Assembly (NCBI RefSeq): GCF_030499535.1
Contig: NZ_JASTLB010000001.1
Span: forward strand, 3,534,001 to 3,598,000
DNA: 64,000 nt
Reading direction: 5' to 3'
Source of the DNA: Streptomyces sp. TG1A-8
GTDB lineage: Bacteria; Actinomycetota; Actinomycetes; Streptomycetales; Streptomycetaceae
Shown: positions 33,575 to 43,451 of the stretch, piece by piece
How positions within the stretch are numbered: the stretch's first letter is position 1
Layout of the letters: every line of letters begins with the position of its first letter
Notes under the pieces: model-generated
What the model saw: only the letters and a program-made list of their open reading frames with translations
What the model was told of the DNA's origin: nothing
Databases searched by the model: none
Position numbers and translations under genes: made by a program

Positions 33575-35401
33575 ATGGGGCACTACAAGTCCAATCTCCG
33601 CGACATCGAGTTCAACCTCTTCGAAGTACTGGGGCGCGACAAGGTGTACGGCACCGGGCCCTTCGAGGAGATGGACACCGAGACCGCCAGGAGCGTCCTG
33701 GAGGAGCTGACCCGCCTCTCGGAGAACGAGCTGGCCGCGTCCTTCGCCGACGCCGACCGCAACCCGCCGGTCTTCGACCCGGAGACCAACACCGCGCCGG
33801 TCCCCGCGTCCTTCAAGAAGAGCTACCAGGCGTTCATGGACTCCGAGTACTGGCGCCTCGGCCTGCCCGAGGAGATCGGCGGCACCACCTCGCCCCGCTC
33901 CCTCATCTGGGCCTACGCGGAGCTGATCCTGGGCGCCAACCCGGCCGTGTGGATGTACTCCTCCGGCCCCGCGTTCGCCGGCATCCTCTTCGAGGAGGGC
34001 AACGAGGTCCAGAAGCACGTCGCCAGGATCGCCGTGGACAGGCAGTGGGGCTCCACGATGGTCCTCACCGAGCCGGACGCCGGCTCGGACGTCGGCGCCG
34101 GCCGCACCAGGGCCGTGCAGCAGGAGGACGGCTCCTGGCACATCGAGGGCGTCAAGCGCTTCATCACCTCGGGCGAGCACGACATGTCGGAGAACATCCT
34201 CCACTACGTGCTCGCGCGTCCCGAGGGCGCCGGCCCCGGCACCAAGGGCCTGTCGCTCTTCCTCGTCCCGAAGTACCTCTTCGACTTCGAGACCGGCGAG
34301 CTGGGCGAGCGCAACGGCGTCTACGCCACGAACGTCGAGCACAAGATGGGCCTGAAGGCCTCCAACACCTGCGAGATGACGTTCGGCGACAAGCACCCCG
34401 CCAAGGGCTGGCTGATCGGCGACAAGCACGACGGCATCCGCCAGATGTTCCGCATCATCGAGTTCGCCCGCATGATGGTCGGCACGAAGGCGATCTCCAC
34501 GCTCTCCACCGGCTACCTCAACGCGCTGGAGTACGCCAAGGAGCGCGTCCAGGGCCCGGACCTGGCCGACTTCATGGACAAGACCGCGCCCAAGGTCACC
34601 ATCACCCACCACCCCGACGTGCGCCGCTCGCTGATGACGCAGAAGGCGTACGCGGAGGGCATGCGCGCCCTGGTGATGTACACCGCCTCGGTCCAGGACG
34701 AGATCCAGGTCAAGGAGGCCAACGGCGAGGACGCCTCCGCCGAGCACGCCCTGAACGACCTGCTTCTGCCGATCGTCAAGGGCTACGGCTCCGAGAAGGC
34801 CTACGAGCAGCTCGCCCAGTCGCTGCAGACCTTCGGCGGCTCCGGCTTCCTGCAGGAGTACCCGATCGAGCAGTACATCCGCGACTCCAAGATCGACACC
34901 CTGTACGAGGGCACCACGGCCATCCAGGGCCAGGACTTCTTCTTCCGGAAGATCGTCCGCAACCAGGGCGCCGCGCTGAACTCCCTCGCCGAGGACATCA
35001 AGAAGTTCCTGGCCCTCGGCACCGGCGGCGAGGAGCTGGCGGGCGCCCGCGAGCAGCTGGCCAAGGCCGCCGTGGAGCTGGAGGCGGTCGTCGGCCTGAT
35101 GCTGACCGACCTCGCGGCCACCGAGCAGGACGTGAAGAACATCTACAAGGTGGGCCTGAACACCACCCGCCTGCTGCTGGCCTCCGGGGACGTGGTCGTC
35201 GGCTACCTGCTGCTGAAGGGCGCCGCCATCGCCGCCGAGAAGCTCCAGACGGCCTCGGCGAAGGACAAGGCGTTCTACACCGGCAAGATCGCGGCGGCGA
35301 AGTTCTTCGCGGCCAACGTCCTGCCGGGCGTGACCCTGGCCCGCAAGGTCGCGGAGAACGTCGCGCTGGACCTGATGGAGCTGGACGAGGCCGCGTTCTG
35401 A
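33575..35401 (+). CDS. Acyl-CoA dehydrogenase (long form)
   Basis: 608 residues, FAD-dependent dehydrogenase for fatty acyl-CoA beta-oxidation. The middle beta domain has [14 protein letters not shown] and the helical domain [31 protein letters not shown] (given in pieces: [28 protein letters not shown]). The ~130-residue C-terminal extension after the catalytic domain is typical of FadE5/AcdA-like members (600-residue class). Start ATG 33575 ([18 protein letters not shown]) has GGAG at 33564; a GTG at 33542 is less likely. The upstream palindromes suggest repression by a TetR-type fatty-acid regulator. Confidence 0.94.
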   Translation: MGHYKSNLRDIEFNLFEVLGRDKVYGTGPFEEMDTETARSVLEELTRLSENELAASFADADRNPPVFDPETNTAPVPASFKKSYQAFMDSEYWRLGLPEEIGGTTSPRSLIWAYAELILGANPAVWMYSSGPAFAGILFEEGNEVQKHVARIAVDRQWGSTMVLTEPDAGSDVGAGRTRAVQQEDGSWHIEGVKRFITSGEHDMSENILHYVLARPEGAGPGTKGLSLFLVPKYLFDFETGELGERNGVYATNVEHKMGLKASNTCEMTFGDKHPAKGWLIGDKHDGIRQMFRIIEFARMMVGTKAISTLSTGYLNALEYAKERVQGPDLADFMDKTAPKVTITHHPDVRRSLMTQKAYAEGMRALVMYTASVQDEIQVKEANGEDASAEHALNDLLLPIVKGYGSEKAYEQLAQSLQTFGGSGFLQEYPIEQYIRDSKIDTLYEGTTAIQGQDFFFRKIVRNQGAALNSLAEDIKKFLALGTGGEELAGAREQLAKAAVELEAVVGLMLTDLAATEQDVKNIYKVGLNTTRLLLASGDVVVGYLLLKGAAIAAEKLQTASAKDKAFYTGKIAAAKFFAANVLPGVTLARKVAENVALDLMELDEAAF

Positions 35402-35465
35402 CCGGCTCCCGGACCCGCTCCGGGCCGGCCCCGCGGCCGGCGGACCGCACGACCACCGGATGACC

Positions 35466-35504
35466 GCGCGGGCCCGTTCCCCTCCACCGGGGACGGGCCC
35501 GCGC
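35466..35504 (+). terminator. Hairpin terminator after the acyl-CoA dehydrogenase
   Basis: Arms GCGCGGGCCCGTTCCCC / GGGGACGGGCCCGCGC with one mismatch, immediately before the promoter of the next gene. Confidence 0.75.
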
Positions 35505-35511
35505 ACGTCGT

Positions 35512-35517
35512 TAAGGT
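35512..35517 (+). promoter_or_regulatory. -10 box of a leaderless transcript (M18 peptidase)
   Basis: TAAGGT, 6 nt before ATG 35524, only 7 nt past the terminator hairpin of the preceding gene. Confidence 0.55.
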
Positions 35518-35523
35518 AAAGCC

Positions 35524-36822
35524 ATGAGCGCACCAGTCCGCTTCGACCGCGGCCACACCGACGACCTGATGTCCTTCCTGACGGCGAGCCCGACGCCGTA
35601 CCACGCCGTGGCGAACACCGCCGAGCGGCTGGAGAAGGCGGGCTTCCGGCAGGTCGCGGAGACGGACGCCTGGGATGGGTCGAGCGGTGGCAGGTACGTC
35701 CTGCGGGGCGGGGCGGTCGTCGCCTGGTACGTCCCCGAGGACGCGGCCCCGCACACGCCCTACCGGATCGTCGGCGCGCACACCGACTCGCCGAACCTGC
35801 GGGTCAAGCCGCGGCCGGACAGCGGCGCGCACGGCTGGCGGCAGGTCGCGGTGGAGGTCTACGGCGGCCCCCTGCTGAACTCCTGGCTCGACCGGGACCT
35901 GGGCCTGGCGGGCCGGCTGACCCTGCGCGACGGCAGCACGGTGCTGGTCGACGTGGCCCGGCCGCTGCTGCGGGTGCCCCAGCTCGCCATCCACCTGGAC
36001 CGCAACGTGACCGCCGACGGGCTGAAGCTGGACAAGCAGCGCCACCTGCAGCCGGTGTGGGGCCTCGGCGACGACCTGCGCGACGGCGACCTGATCGCCT
36101 TCCTGGAGGAGGAGGCCCGCCTGGCGCCGGGCTCGGTGGCCGGCTGGGACCTCATGGTGCACCCGGTGGAGGCGCCCGCCTACCTCGGCCGGCACCGGGA
36201 GCTGGTGGCCGGCCCCCGGATGGACAACCTGCTCTCGGTGCACGCGGGCACCGCCGCCCTGGTCGCCGCCGCCACCTGCGGCGCCCGGCTCACCCGCATC
36301 CCCGTGCTGGCCGCCTTCGACCACGAGGAGAACGGCTCGCAGTCGGACACCGGCGCGGACGGCCCGCTGCTCGGCACGGTGCTGGAGCGCTCGGTGTTCG
36401 CGCGCGGCGGATCCTACGAGGACCGGGCCCGTTCCTTCGCCGGCACCGTCTGCCTGTCCTCGGACACGGGGCACGCCGTGCACCCCAACTACGCGGAGCG
36501 GCACGACCCGACGCACCACCCCCGGGTCAACGGCGGCCCGATCATCAAGGTCAACGTCAACAACCGCTACGCCACGGACGGTTCGGGCCGCGCGGTGTTC
36601 GCCGCCGCCTGCGAGCGGGCCGGCGTGCCCTTCCAGTCGTTCGTCTCCAACAACTCGATGCCCTGCGGCACCACCATCGGCCCGATCACCGCGGCCCGGC
36701 ACGGCATCAGCACCGTCGACATCGGCGTGGCGATCCTGTCGATGCACAGCGCGCGCGAACTGTGCGGCGCCGACGACCCGTTCCTGCTGGCCAACGCGCT
36801 GACGGCGTTCCTGGAGGACTGA
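35524..36822 (+). CDS. M18-family aminopeptidase
   Basis: 432 residues, cytosolic dodecameric zinc aminopeptidase (aspartyl aminopeptidase type). Metal-binding motifs follow the family order: VGAHTDSP, GPRMDNLLSVHAG, FDHEENGSQSDTGA, CLSSDTGHAVHPNY and VAILSMHSARE near the C terminus. It trims N-terminal residues, preferring acidic ones in characterised relatives. Leaderless start after TAAGGT. No operon partner. Confidence 0.93.
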   Translation: MSAPVRFDRGHTDDLMSFLTASPTPYHAVANTAERLEKAGFRQVAETDAWDGSSGGRYVLRGGAVVAWYVPEDAAPHTPYRIVGAHTDSPNLRVKPRPDSGAHGWRQVAVEVYGGPLLNSWLDRDLGLAGRLTLRDGSTVLVDVARPLLRVPQLAIHLDRNVTADGLKLDKQRHLQPVWGLGDDLRDGDLIAFLEEEARLAPGSVAGWDLMVHPVEAPAYLGRHRELVAGPRMDNLLSVHAGTAALVAAATCGARLTRIPVLAAFDHEENGSQSDTGADGPLLGTVLERSVFARGGSYEDRARSFAGTVCLSSDTGHAVHPNYAERHDPTHHPRVNGGPIIKVNVNNRYATDGSGRAVFAAACERAGVPFQSFVSNNSMPCGTTIGPITAARHGISTVDIGVAILSMHSARELCGADDPFLLANALTAFLED

Positions 36823-36930
36823 GCCGGCGCTCCTGACCGCCCGTCAAGAGCCGTCCCTGGCATGCCCGGGGCGGCGCCGGGTACCCGGAGGACACCGGAA
36901 ATTCCGGATCCGAAAGGGGAGGCGACGATT

Positions 36931-37179
36931 ATGGGCCTCGGCGGGTGCATCATCCTCATCGCCGTGGGAGCCATCCTCACGTTCGCGACCGATTGGCACA
37001 TGCAGGGCGTCAACCTCGATCTCGTCGGCGTCATCCTGATGGCCGTCGGCCTGATCGGCATCGCGACGTTCAGCGGCATCGCGCGCCGCCGGCGGGTCGT
37101 GGTCCCGACGGCGACGCCGGTCGTCGAGGAGGAGCCGCGCCACCACCACGGCGGTTACAGCGACGGCTACGGCGTCTGA
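36931..37179 (+). CDS. Small DUF6458-type membrane protein
   Basis: 82 residues, two transmembrane helices: GGCIILIAVGAILTFATDW and LDLVGVILMAVGLIGIATF joined by HMQGVN, then a basic cap (ARRRR) and a His/Gly/Tyr tail. This matches a small actinobacterial family (DUF6458) of unknown role. GGGGAGG lies 8-9 nt before ATG 36931. Confidence 0.8.
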   Translation: MGLGGCIILIAVGAILTFATDWHMQGVNLDLVGVILMAVGLIGIATFSGIARRRRVVVPTATPVVEEEPRHHHGGYSDGYGV

Positions 37180-37751
37180 CGGCCGCGGCCCACGACGCAC
37201 TGCTCCTCCGCACCGAGAGCAACACGCGCGAAAGGGCGGGCGACCGCGCCCGGGCCGTCACCCGGGGCCTGCTCCTTCCCGGCGGCCGTGACGTCCTGGC
37301 CGCCCAGGACACCGGCACCGCACGAACCGCCCCCGCCGCACCCCGGACGTCAGGCGGGCGCGGCCGGCGGCGGCACGCCACGGCGCCGCACCACCCCGCA
37401 CGCGACGCACGAAGGGGCCCCGCGGGGCCCCCGCCCCGGGACCGCTCACCGGCACGGCACACCGGGCCCCGCCCGTTCCCCGGCGGGCCCGGGCCCGCGC
37501 CCGCGCCCGCAGCGGTCGACCCCGGCCCGGCGAGCCCCCTCCCGGCCGACGGCTTCCGGCTGCAGGCCCGGCAGGAACCGGCCCGGGCCGACGGCTTCGA
37601 TTCGAACCACGCGGCCCCGGCCCGGCAGGCCCGAGGCCGGCCCCGTCGGCTCACGCCCGGGCCGGCACGCCCCCGCCCGGGCCCGGCACGCCCCGGCACC
37701 GGCCCACGAGCCCCCGTCCGGACCCGGCGGCTCGGCCCCGGACCGGCGGGC
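37180..37751. other. Long GC-rich non-coding region with short repeats
   Basis: 572 bp between a small membrane gene and the tail of the NHL-propeller gene. No frame has protein-like composition. CGGCCCGGGCCGACGGCTTC-like blocks occur twice (about 37540-37600) and CCGGGCCCGG-type blocks several times. A short TTCGATTCGAA palindrome near 37598 is the only AT-containing motif. Confidence 0.5.
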
Positions 37752-39644
37752 TCAGCCCCGGCCCGGCGGATCCGCGTCGGTGGTCGTCCCGCTGTCCGCC
37801 TCGGCGTCCAGTCCGGCCAGGACCAGGGGCAGGCGGTCCGTCGCGCCCTCGGCGAGGCGGACGGGGACGCCCCAGTCCTGCTGGTGGACGTGGCAGGCCG
37901 GGTACTCGTTGGCCGGGTCGTCGTCGCAGCTCGCGGCCATCGCGGAGACGTGCAGGACGCCCTCGCCGACCGCCGGGTCCAGTTCCAGTTCGCGGGACAG
38001 GTCCGTACCCGCGCCCGCGCCCCCCAGCAGCAGCCCGGGCGGGGTGGCGGAGACCAGCAGGCGGGTCGAGGGCCCGTACCTGGTGTCGAGCTTCTGGCCC
38101 GCCGGGGCCTGGAAGACCACGTCGAGCCGCAGCCTGCCGGGGGCGACCTCCGTCGCCGCCCGCCGCGTGCGGTGGGCGACCGCCTCCACGCGGACCGACT
38201 CCTCGGGCAGTCGCAGCCGGGTCAGGCGGTGCCGCGCCGACTCCACGACCACGATGTCGTCGCCCGCCAGCACGGCGTCGCTGGGCTCCCGCAGATCGGT
38301 GGCGAGCGTCGTCACCTCGCCGGTCGAGGGGTCGTAGCGGCGCAGTGCGTGGTTGTAGGTGTCGGCGACGGCGACCGAGCCGTCCGGGAGGGCGGTGACG
38401 CCCAGCGGGTGCTGGAACAGCGCCTGCCCGGCGGCCCCGTCCCGGTGGCCGAAGTCGAACAGGCCGGTGCCGACGGCGGTGTGGACGTGTCCGTCCGGGT
38501 CCACCCAGCGCAGGGCCGAGGTCTCGGAGTCGGCGAGCCAGAGCCGGTCGGCGGTGGCCGCGAGCCCGGAGGGCTGTGCGAACCAGGCCTCGGCGCCGGG
38601 CCCGTCCACCAGTCCCTCGTTGGTGGTGCCCGCCGCCACGGCGACGGTCCGCGCGTCCGGGTCGTACGTCCACAGCTGGTGGACGCCCGCCATGGCGATC
38701 CACACCCTGCCGCCGAAGACCGCCACGTCCCAGGGCGAGGACAGGTCCACCTCGCGGGCCGGTCCGGCGGTCGGGGACCCCTGCCACCACTGCCTGCCGG
38801 TGCCGGCCAGGGTGGTCACCCGCCCGGAGGCGAGGTCCAGGCGGCGCAGGGCGTGGTTGACGGTGTCGGCGACGACCACGGACGTGCCGTCGCCGAGCAG
38901 GGCGAGGCCCTGCGGCTCGTTGAAGGACGCCTCCCCGGGGCCGCCGTCGGCGAACCCGCGCGCACCGGTGCCGATGCGGCGCACCACCGTCTCCGCGTCC
39001 TCGGCCAGCTCCACCAGCTGGTGCCGGGTGGTGTCGCTGACCAGGAACGTCCCGCCCGGCAGCAGCAGCGCCTTGCCCGGGAAGCGCAGCACCGTCGGCT
39101 CCGGCTCCGGCGGCACGTACGGTCCGTCGCCGCGGCGCAGGGTGCCCCTGGCCCCGTGCTCGGCCTCCAGCTCCGCCACCAGCCGCTCGATGGCGTGCAC
39201 GTGCCCCTCGCCCGCGTGCTGGGCGACGACGTACCCCTCGGGGTCGATCACGACGAGCGTCGGCCAGGCCCGCACCGCGTACTGCTTCCAGGTCGTCAGC
39301 TCCGGATCGTCCAGCACCGGGTGCTCCACGCCGTAGCGCTCCACGGCGTCCACGACCGCCCGGTGGTCCGCCTCGTGCACGAACTTCGGCGAGTGGACCC
39401 CGACCACCACCACGGTGTCCCGGTGCCTCTCCTCCAGCTCCCGCAGCTCGTCCAGGACGTGCAGGCAGTTCACGCAGCAGAACGTCCAGAAGTCCAGGAC
39501 GACGATGCGTCCGCGCAGGTCGGCCAGCGCGTACTGCTTGCCCCCGGTGTTCAGCCAGCCGCCCTTGCCGGTCAGCTCGGGGGCGCGGACACGGGCACGG
39601 CGGCGCACGGGCGCGGGGGCGGACGTCGAGACGGCATCGTTCAT
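37752..39644 (-). CDS. Thioredoxin-like/NHL beta-propeller protein (NHLRC2 type)
   Basis: 630 residues in three parts. Residues ~20-165 are a thioredoxin-like fold with the motif FWTFCCVNCLHVLDEL; CCVNC replaces the usual CxxC spacing, as in NHLRC2 proteins. Residues ~185-480 form an NHL six-bladed propeller with repeats such as FNEPQGLALLGDGTSVVVADTVNHALRR (in pieces: FNEPQGLAL, VVVADTVNHALRRL, VAVADTYNHALRRYD). A C-terminal beta domain (~490-600) follows. No signal peptide, so cytoplasmic. The biological role in bacteria is unknown. ATG 39644 opens MNDAVSTSAPAP. Confidence 0.88.
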   Translation of the reverse strand: MNDAVSTSAPAPVRRRARVRAPELTGKGGWLNTGGKQYALADLRGRIVVLDFWTFCCVNCLHVLDELRELEERHRDTVVVVGVHSPKFVHEADHRAVVDAVERYGVEHPVLDDPELTTWKQYAVRAWPTLVVIDPEGYVVAQHAGEGHVHAIERLVAELEAEHGARGTLRRGDGPYVPPEPEPTVLRFPGKALLLPGGTFLVSDTTRHQLVELAEDAETVVRRIGTGARGFADGGPGEASFNEPQGLALLGDGTSVVVADTVNHALRRLDLASGRVTTLAGTGRQWWQGSPTAGPAREVDLSSPWDVAVFGGRVWIAMAGVHQLWTYDPDARTVAVAAGTTNEGLVDGPGAEAWFAQPSGLAATADRLWLADSETSALRWVDPDGHVHTAVGTGLFDFGHRDGAAGQALFQHPLGVTALPDGSVAVADTYNHALRRYDPSTGEVTTLATDLREPSDAVLAGDDIVVVESARHRLTRLRLPEESVRVEAVAHRTRRAATEVAPGRLRLDVVFQAPAGQKLDTRYGPSTRLLVSATPPGLLLGGAGAGTDLSRELELDPAVGEGVLHVSAMAASCDDDPANEYPACHVHQQDWGVPVRLAEGATDRLPLVLAGLDAEADSGTTTDADPPGRG

Positions 39645-39761
39645 GCGTCAAGCTTGCCATCCGCCCGTGCGCCGGGTCCCGCGCCGGTGCGCCGGGGGCG
39701 GCGGGGCAGCCGTCCGTCCCGTGCTGTGACGATCACCCCCGGCCGGGGAAGCCGTAACGGC

Positions 39762-40256
39762 ATGAGATTCCTCGTACGCGACCGGCTCCTCGGCATCGGT
39801 GACGACTACTGGATCGAGGACGAGCACGGCCGGAAGGTGTTCCTCGTCGACGGCAAGGCCATGCGGGTGCGGGACACCTTCGAGCTGAAGGACGCCCAGG
39901 GGCGGGTCCTGATCGACATCCACCAGAAGATGCTCGCCCTGCGCGACACCATGGTGATCGGGCGGGACGGCGAGGACCTGGCCACCATCAGGCGCAAGCG
40001 GCTGTCCCTGCTGCGCAACCACTACCGGGTGCGGCTCGCCGACGGCACCGAGCTGGACGTCAGCGGCAAGGTCCTGGACCGCGAGTTCGCCGTCGAGTAC
40101 GACGGCGAACTGCTCGCGGTGATCTCCCGGCGGTGGCTGCACGTCCGGGAGACGTACGGCGTCGACGTCGTGCGGGAGGACGCGGACCCGGCCCTGCTGA
40201 TCGCGGTGGCGGTGTGCGTGATCCACCTGGCCGAGAAGGAACGGGAGGAGGACTAG
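39762..40256 (+). CDS. LURP-one-related (tubby-like fold) protein
   Basis: 164 residues. FLVRDRLLGIGDDYWIEDE, then FLVDGKAMRVRDTFEL and the repeating strand-turn pattern LADGTELDVSGKVLD fit the LOR/tubby-like beta-barrel family, related to phospholipid scramblases. It has a hydrophobic C-terminal helix (LLIAVAVCVIHLA), expected as the central helix of the barrel. Function unknown in bacteria. It begins 117 bp from the divergent NHL gene with no good Shine-Dalgarno, so it may be leaderless. Confidence 0.82.
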   Translation: MRFLVRDRLLGIGDDYWIEDEHGRKVFLVDGKAMRVRDTFELKDAQGRVLIDIHQKMLALRDTMVIGRDGEDLATIRRKRLSLLRNHYRVRLADGTELDVSGKVLDREFAVEYDGELLAVISRRWLHVRETYGVDVVREDADPALLIAVAVCVIHLAEKEREED

Positions 40257-40277
40257 CGGCGGGGGACCGGCCGGGGG

Positions 40278-41072
40278 TCAGCGGCGGGGCGGCGCCAGGC
40301 CCAGCACCCGGTCCTTCAGGGCCGGGAACTGCTCGCGGGTGGCCGCCACCCTCGTCGGGTCCAGGTCGACGGTGAGGACCTCCTCGCCGGCGCCCGCCCG
40401 CGCGAGCACCTCGCCCCACGGATCCACCACGATCGAGTGACCCGCCTGTGGGACTCCCGCGTGCGTCCCGGCCGTTCCGCAGGCGAGCACGAACGCCTGG
40501 TTCTCCACCGCCCGCGCCCGGGCCAGCAGCGTCCAGTGCGCGCGCCGCCGCTCGGGCCAGCCCGCCGGGATCACCAGCGTCTCGGCGCCGGCGTCGACGA
40601 GGGAGCGGAAGAGCTCGGGGAAACGCAGGTCGTAACAGGTGGCCACGCCCAGGGTGGTCGCGGGCAGCCGGACCGTCACCGGGTCCCGCCCGGCGCCCAT
40701 CAGCACCGCCTCGCCCTGGTCGAAGCCGAAGCGGTGGATCTTGCGGTAGGCCGCGACCAGCTCACCGGCGGGGGAGAAGACGAGGGAGGTGTTGTAGAGG
40801 GAGCCGTCCGGGTCGCGCTCCGGGACGGAGCCGGCGTGCAGCCACACGCCCGCGTCGCTCGCGGCCCGGGCCATCGCCTCGTGGGTGGGGCCTTCGAGCG
40901 GCTCGGCGTGCGGACCGAACTCCCGGTAGGCGAAGGCACCGGTGGTCCACAGTTCGGGGAGCACGACGAGGTCGGCACCGGCCTGCTCGCGGACCAGCGC
41001 GGCCACGCGCTGCCGCCGGGCGGCTACCGATTCGCCCTCGTCTACGGCGATCTGGATCAGCGAGGCGCGCAC
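40278..41072 (-). CDS. Carbon-nitrogen hydrolase (nitrilase superfamily)
   Basis: 264 residues. The catalytic triad is visible: Glu40 (VVLPELW), Lys111 (AYRKIHRF) and Cys146 (CYDLRFPE). These features fit omega-amidase/deaminated-glutathione-amidase-like members that hydrolyse amides such as 2-oxoglutaramate. GTG 41072 (MRASLIQIAVDEG) is chosen because it matches the family N terminus; an in-frame GTG at 41123 would add 17 residues. It is convergent with the LURP-one gene (21 bp between stops) and divergent from the mycothiol-dependent enzyme gene. Confidence 0.9.
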   Translation of the reverse strand: MRASLIQIAVDEGESVAARRQRVAALVREQAGADLVVLPELWTTGAFAYREFGPHAEPLEGPTHEAMARAASDAGVWLHAGSVPERDPDGSLYNTSLVFSPAGELVAAYRKIHRFGFDQGEAVLMGAGRDPVTVRLPATTLGVATCYDLRFPELFRSLVDAGAETLVIPAGWPERRRAHWTLLARARAVENQAFVLACGTAGTHAGVPQAGHSIVVDPWGEVLARAGAGEEVLTVDLDPTRVAATREQFPALKDRVLGLAPPRR

Positions 41073-41253
41073 ACTACCACCGTCCTGGCATTCGAGTCGT
41101 CCACACAGGCCTACGATCGTCACACGAAAGCACTGCCGGGGTGTCCCACAGCAGCGTAACTTAGCGTTTCAAGACGCCCGCCGAGTGCAGCCGCCGCCCG
41201 CTGGCAACACCGCCGCAACCGCCCGTGTACCGACCGCCGAGGGGTCCCGTTCC

Positions 41254-42078
41254 GTGAGTCTGCATCCCACCCTCCAGCCCTACGCCGACGCCTGGACCCA
41301 CTCTGTGGACGCGATATCCGAGTTGGTGCAGCCCCTCGCCGAGGCCGAGTGGAACCGGCGGACCCCATGCCCCGGCTGGTCGGTGCGGGACGTGGTGTCG
41401 CACGTGATCGGCATGGACTGCGAGATGCTCGGCGACCCGCGGCCCATCCACGCCCTGCCGCGCGACCTCTTCCACGTCACCAACGAGCACCAGCGCTACA
41501 TGGAGATGCAGGTCGACGTGCGCCGCCACCACACGGCGCCGGAGATGACGGCCGAGCTGGAGTACACGATCATCCGCCGCAACCGCCAGCTGCGCAACGA
41601 GTCCCGCGACCCCGGCACCAAGGTGCGCGGCCCGGTGAGCACCGAGATCACCCTCGAACGGGCCATGCGCATGCGGGCGTTCGACGTGTGGGTGCACGAG
41701 CAGGACCTGCGCACCGCCCTGGGCCTCCCCGGCAATTTGGACTCGGCCGGCGCGTACGTCGCCCGGGACCTGCTGCTGGAGGCCCTGCCCAAGGTCGTCG
41801 CCAAGGACGCGAACGCGCCGCGCAGCTCGGCGGTCGTGTTCGACGTGCACGGCCCGGTCGAGTTCCTGCGCACGATCCGCATCGACATCCAGGGGCGCGG
41901 CACCCTGGAGACCGTCCCCGCGCTCGGCCCCGCCGCCACCCTCACCCTCGACTGGGAGACGTACGTCCGCCTGGCCTGCGGCCGGGTCGGCCCGGAGGCG
42001 GTGGCGGACCGGGTGAAGGCGGAGGGGGACCAGGACCTGGCGGCGGCGATCCTGCGCAACTTCGCGGTGACGCCGTAG
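41254..42078 (+). CDS. Maleylpyruvate isomerase-family mycothiol-dependent protein
   Basis: 274 residues. The N-terminal DinB-like four-helix bundle (about 5-150) has WNRRTPCPGWSVRDVVSHVIG with His for metal binding and ends with the conserved MRAFDVWVHEQDLR, giving the three-His metal site of mycothiol-dependent enzymes. The C-terminal ~100 residues form an SCP2-like domain (FLRTIRIDIQGRG and LTLDWETYVRLACGR). Substrate not known; the family includes true maleylpyruvate isomerase and many uncharacterised paralogues. GTG 41254 has GAGGGG 9 nt upstream. Confidence 0.86.
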   Translation: MSLHPTLQPYADAWTHSVDAISELVQPLAEAEWNRRTPCPGWSVRDVVSHVIGMDCEMLGDPRPIHALPRDLFHVTNEHQRYMEMQVDVRRHHTAPEMTAELEYTIIRRNRQLRNESRDPGTKVRGPVSTEITLERAMRMRAFDVWVHEQDLRTALGLPGNLDSAGAYVARDLLLEALPKVVAKDANAPRSSAVVFDVHGPVEFLRTIRIDIQGRGTLETVPALGPAATLTLDWETYVRLACGRVGPEAVADRVKAEGDQDLAAAILRNFAVTP

Positions 42079-42155
42079 CGGCACCCCGCCGGCGCCGGGA
42101 TCCCGCGCCGGACGTCCGGTCCTCCGGCCCGCCACGGGCGGCCGGCGCGTGCGGC

Positions 42156-43451
42156 TCACGCCGGGACGTGCACCGTCTCCACCCGGCTGGCCACCAGCCG
42201 CTCGCGCTCCCGGCGGGCCGCCCGTGCCCGCAGCCGCAGGATCTGGCTGATGCCGAGGGCCTGTAGGACGAACACGGCGGAGAAGGCCACCGTGTAGTCG
42301 TCGCCGGTGGCGTCCAGCAGGACCCCGACCGCCAGCAGCGTCGTCATGGAGGCGGTGAAGCCGCCCATGTTGGTGATGCCGGAGGCGGTGCCCTGGCGCT
42401 CGGGCGGGTTGGCCGGGCGGGCGAAGTCGAAGCCGAGCATCGAGGCCGGGCCGCAGGCGCCGAGGACCGCGCAGAGGACCACCAGCAGCCACCCGGGGGC
42501 GTGCGCGCCGGGCCAGGCGAGCGTGGCCGCCCACACGAGCGCCGTCGCCGCCACCGTGCCGAGGGCCAGCGGCAGCCGGGCCGCGTGGAGCCGGGCGACG
42601 ATCTGGCCGTAGACCAGACCGACCGCCATGTTGGACAGGACGACCAGGGTGAGCAGGTCGCCGGCCGCGGCCCGGCTGAGTCCCTGCGCCTCGACCAGGA
42701 ACGGCAGGCCCCACAGCAGCAGGAACACCATCGCCGGGAACTGGGTGGTGAAGTGCACCCACAGGCCCAGCCGGGTGCCGGGCTCCCGCCAGGAGGCGGC
42801 GATCTGCCGGCGGACGTAGGCGGCGCCCCGGTGCGGGAACGGCTCGGGCTCGTGCCCCTCGGGGTGGTCCTTCAGGAACAGCAGCGTGAGGACGAGGACG
42901 ACCGCGCCGGCCAGGGCGCTGCCCGCGAACGCCGGGGTCCAGCCGACACCGTGCAGCAGCCGGGCGAGGACGAGGGTGGAGACGAGGTTGCCGGCCATGC
43001 CGGTCAGGCCCGCGAGCTGCGCGACCAGCGGTCCGCGCCGGGCCGGGAACCAGCGGGTGCCCAGCCGCAGCACGCTGATGAAGGTCATCGCGTCCCCGCA
43101 GCCGAGCAGCGCCCGGGAGGCGAGCGCCGTGCCGTACGACGGGGAGAAGGCGAAGCCCAGCTGCCCGGCCGTGAACAGCACGGCGCCGATGCTCAGCACC
43201 CGCTTGGTGCCGAGCCGGTCGACCAGCAGGCCGACGGGTATCTGCATGCCGGCGTAGACCAGCAGCTGGAGGATGGAGAACGTGGACAGGGCGGAGGCGT
43301 TGACGTGGAAGCGGTCGGCCGCGTCCAGCCCGGCGACGCCCAGGGAGGTGCGGAAGATGACGGCGACGAAGTAGACCGCGACGCCGACGGACCACACGGT
43401 CACGGCGCGGCGGCCGCCGGGGGGATCGCCCGGCAGGGTGGCGTTGCTCAC
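42156..43451 (-). CDS. Major facilitator superfamily transporter
   Basis: 431 residues, 12 transmembrane helices. The MFS loop motif GLLVDRLGTKRVLSIG (loop 2-3) and FPARRGPLVAQLAGLTGMAGN fit the anion/organic-acid symporter branch. Its GTG overlaps the stop of the GntR gene (GTGA), so it is coupled to and probably controlled by that regulator. FCD-type GntR regulators often respond to organic acids, so an organic acid substrate is a fair guess. Convergent with the mycothiol enzyme gene. Confidence 0.9.
   Translation of the reverse strand: MSNATLPGDPPGGRRAVTVWSVGVAVYFVAVIFRTSLGVAGLDAADRFHVNASALSTFSILQLLVYAGMQIPVGLLVDRLGTKRVLSIGAVLFTAGQLGFAFSPSYGTALASRALLGCGDAMTFISVLRLGTRWFPARRGPLVAQLAGLTGMAGNLVSTLVLARLLHGVGWTPAFAGSALAGAVVLVLTLLFLKDHPEGHEPEPFPHRGAAYVRRQIAASWREPGTRLGLWVHFTTQFPAMVFLLLWGLPFLVEAQGLSRAAAGDLLTLVVLSNMAVGLVYGQIVARLHAARLPLALGTVAATALVWAATLAWPGAHAPGWLLVVLCAVLGACGPASMLGFDFARPANPPERQGTASGITNMGGFTASMTTLLAVGVLLDATGDDYTVAFSAVFVLQALGISQILRLRARAARRERERLVASRVETVHVPA

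Noticed and set aside
37595..37625. A T-arm-like TTCGAATC on the minus strand suggesting a tRNA gene or remnant.
   Set aside because: No acceptor stem, D-arm or anticodon arm could be folded around it; it is a short palindrome only.
36945..40256. A plus-strand open frame of about 1100 codons ending in the LURP-one gene.
   Set aside because: Only codons from 39762 on look like protein; the rest is antisense to the NHL-propeller gene or non-coding GC-rich sequence.
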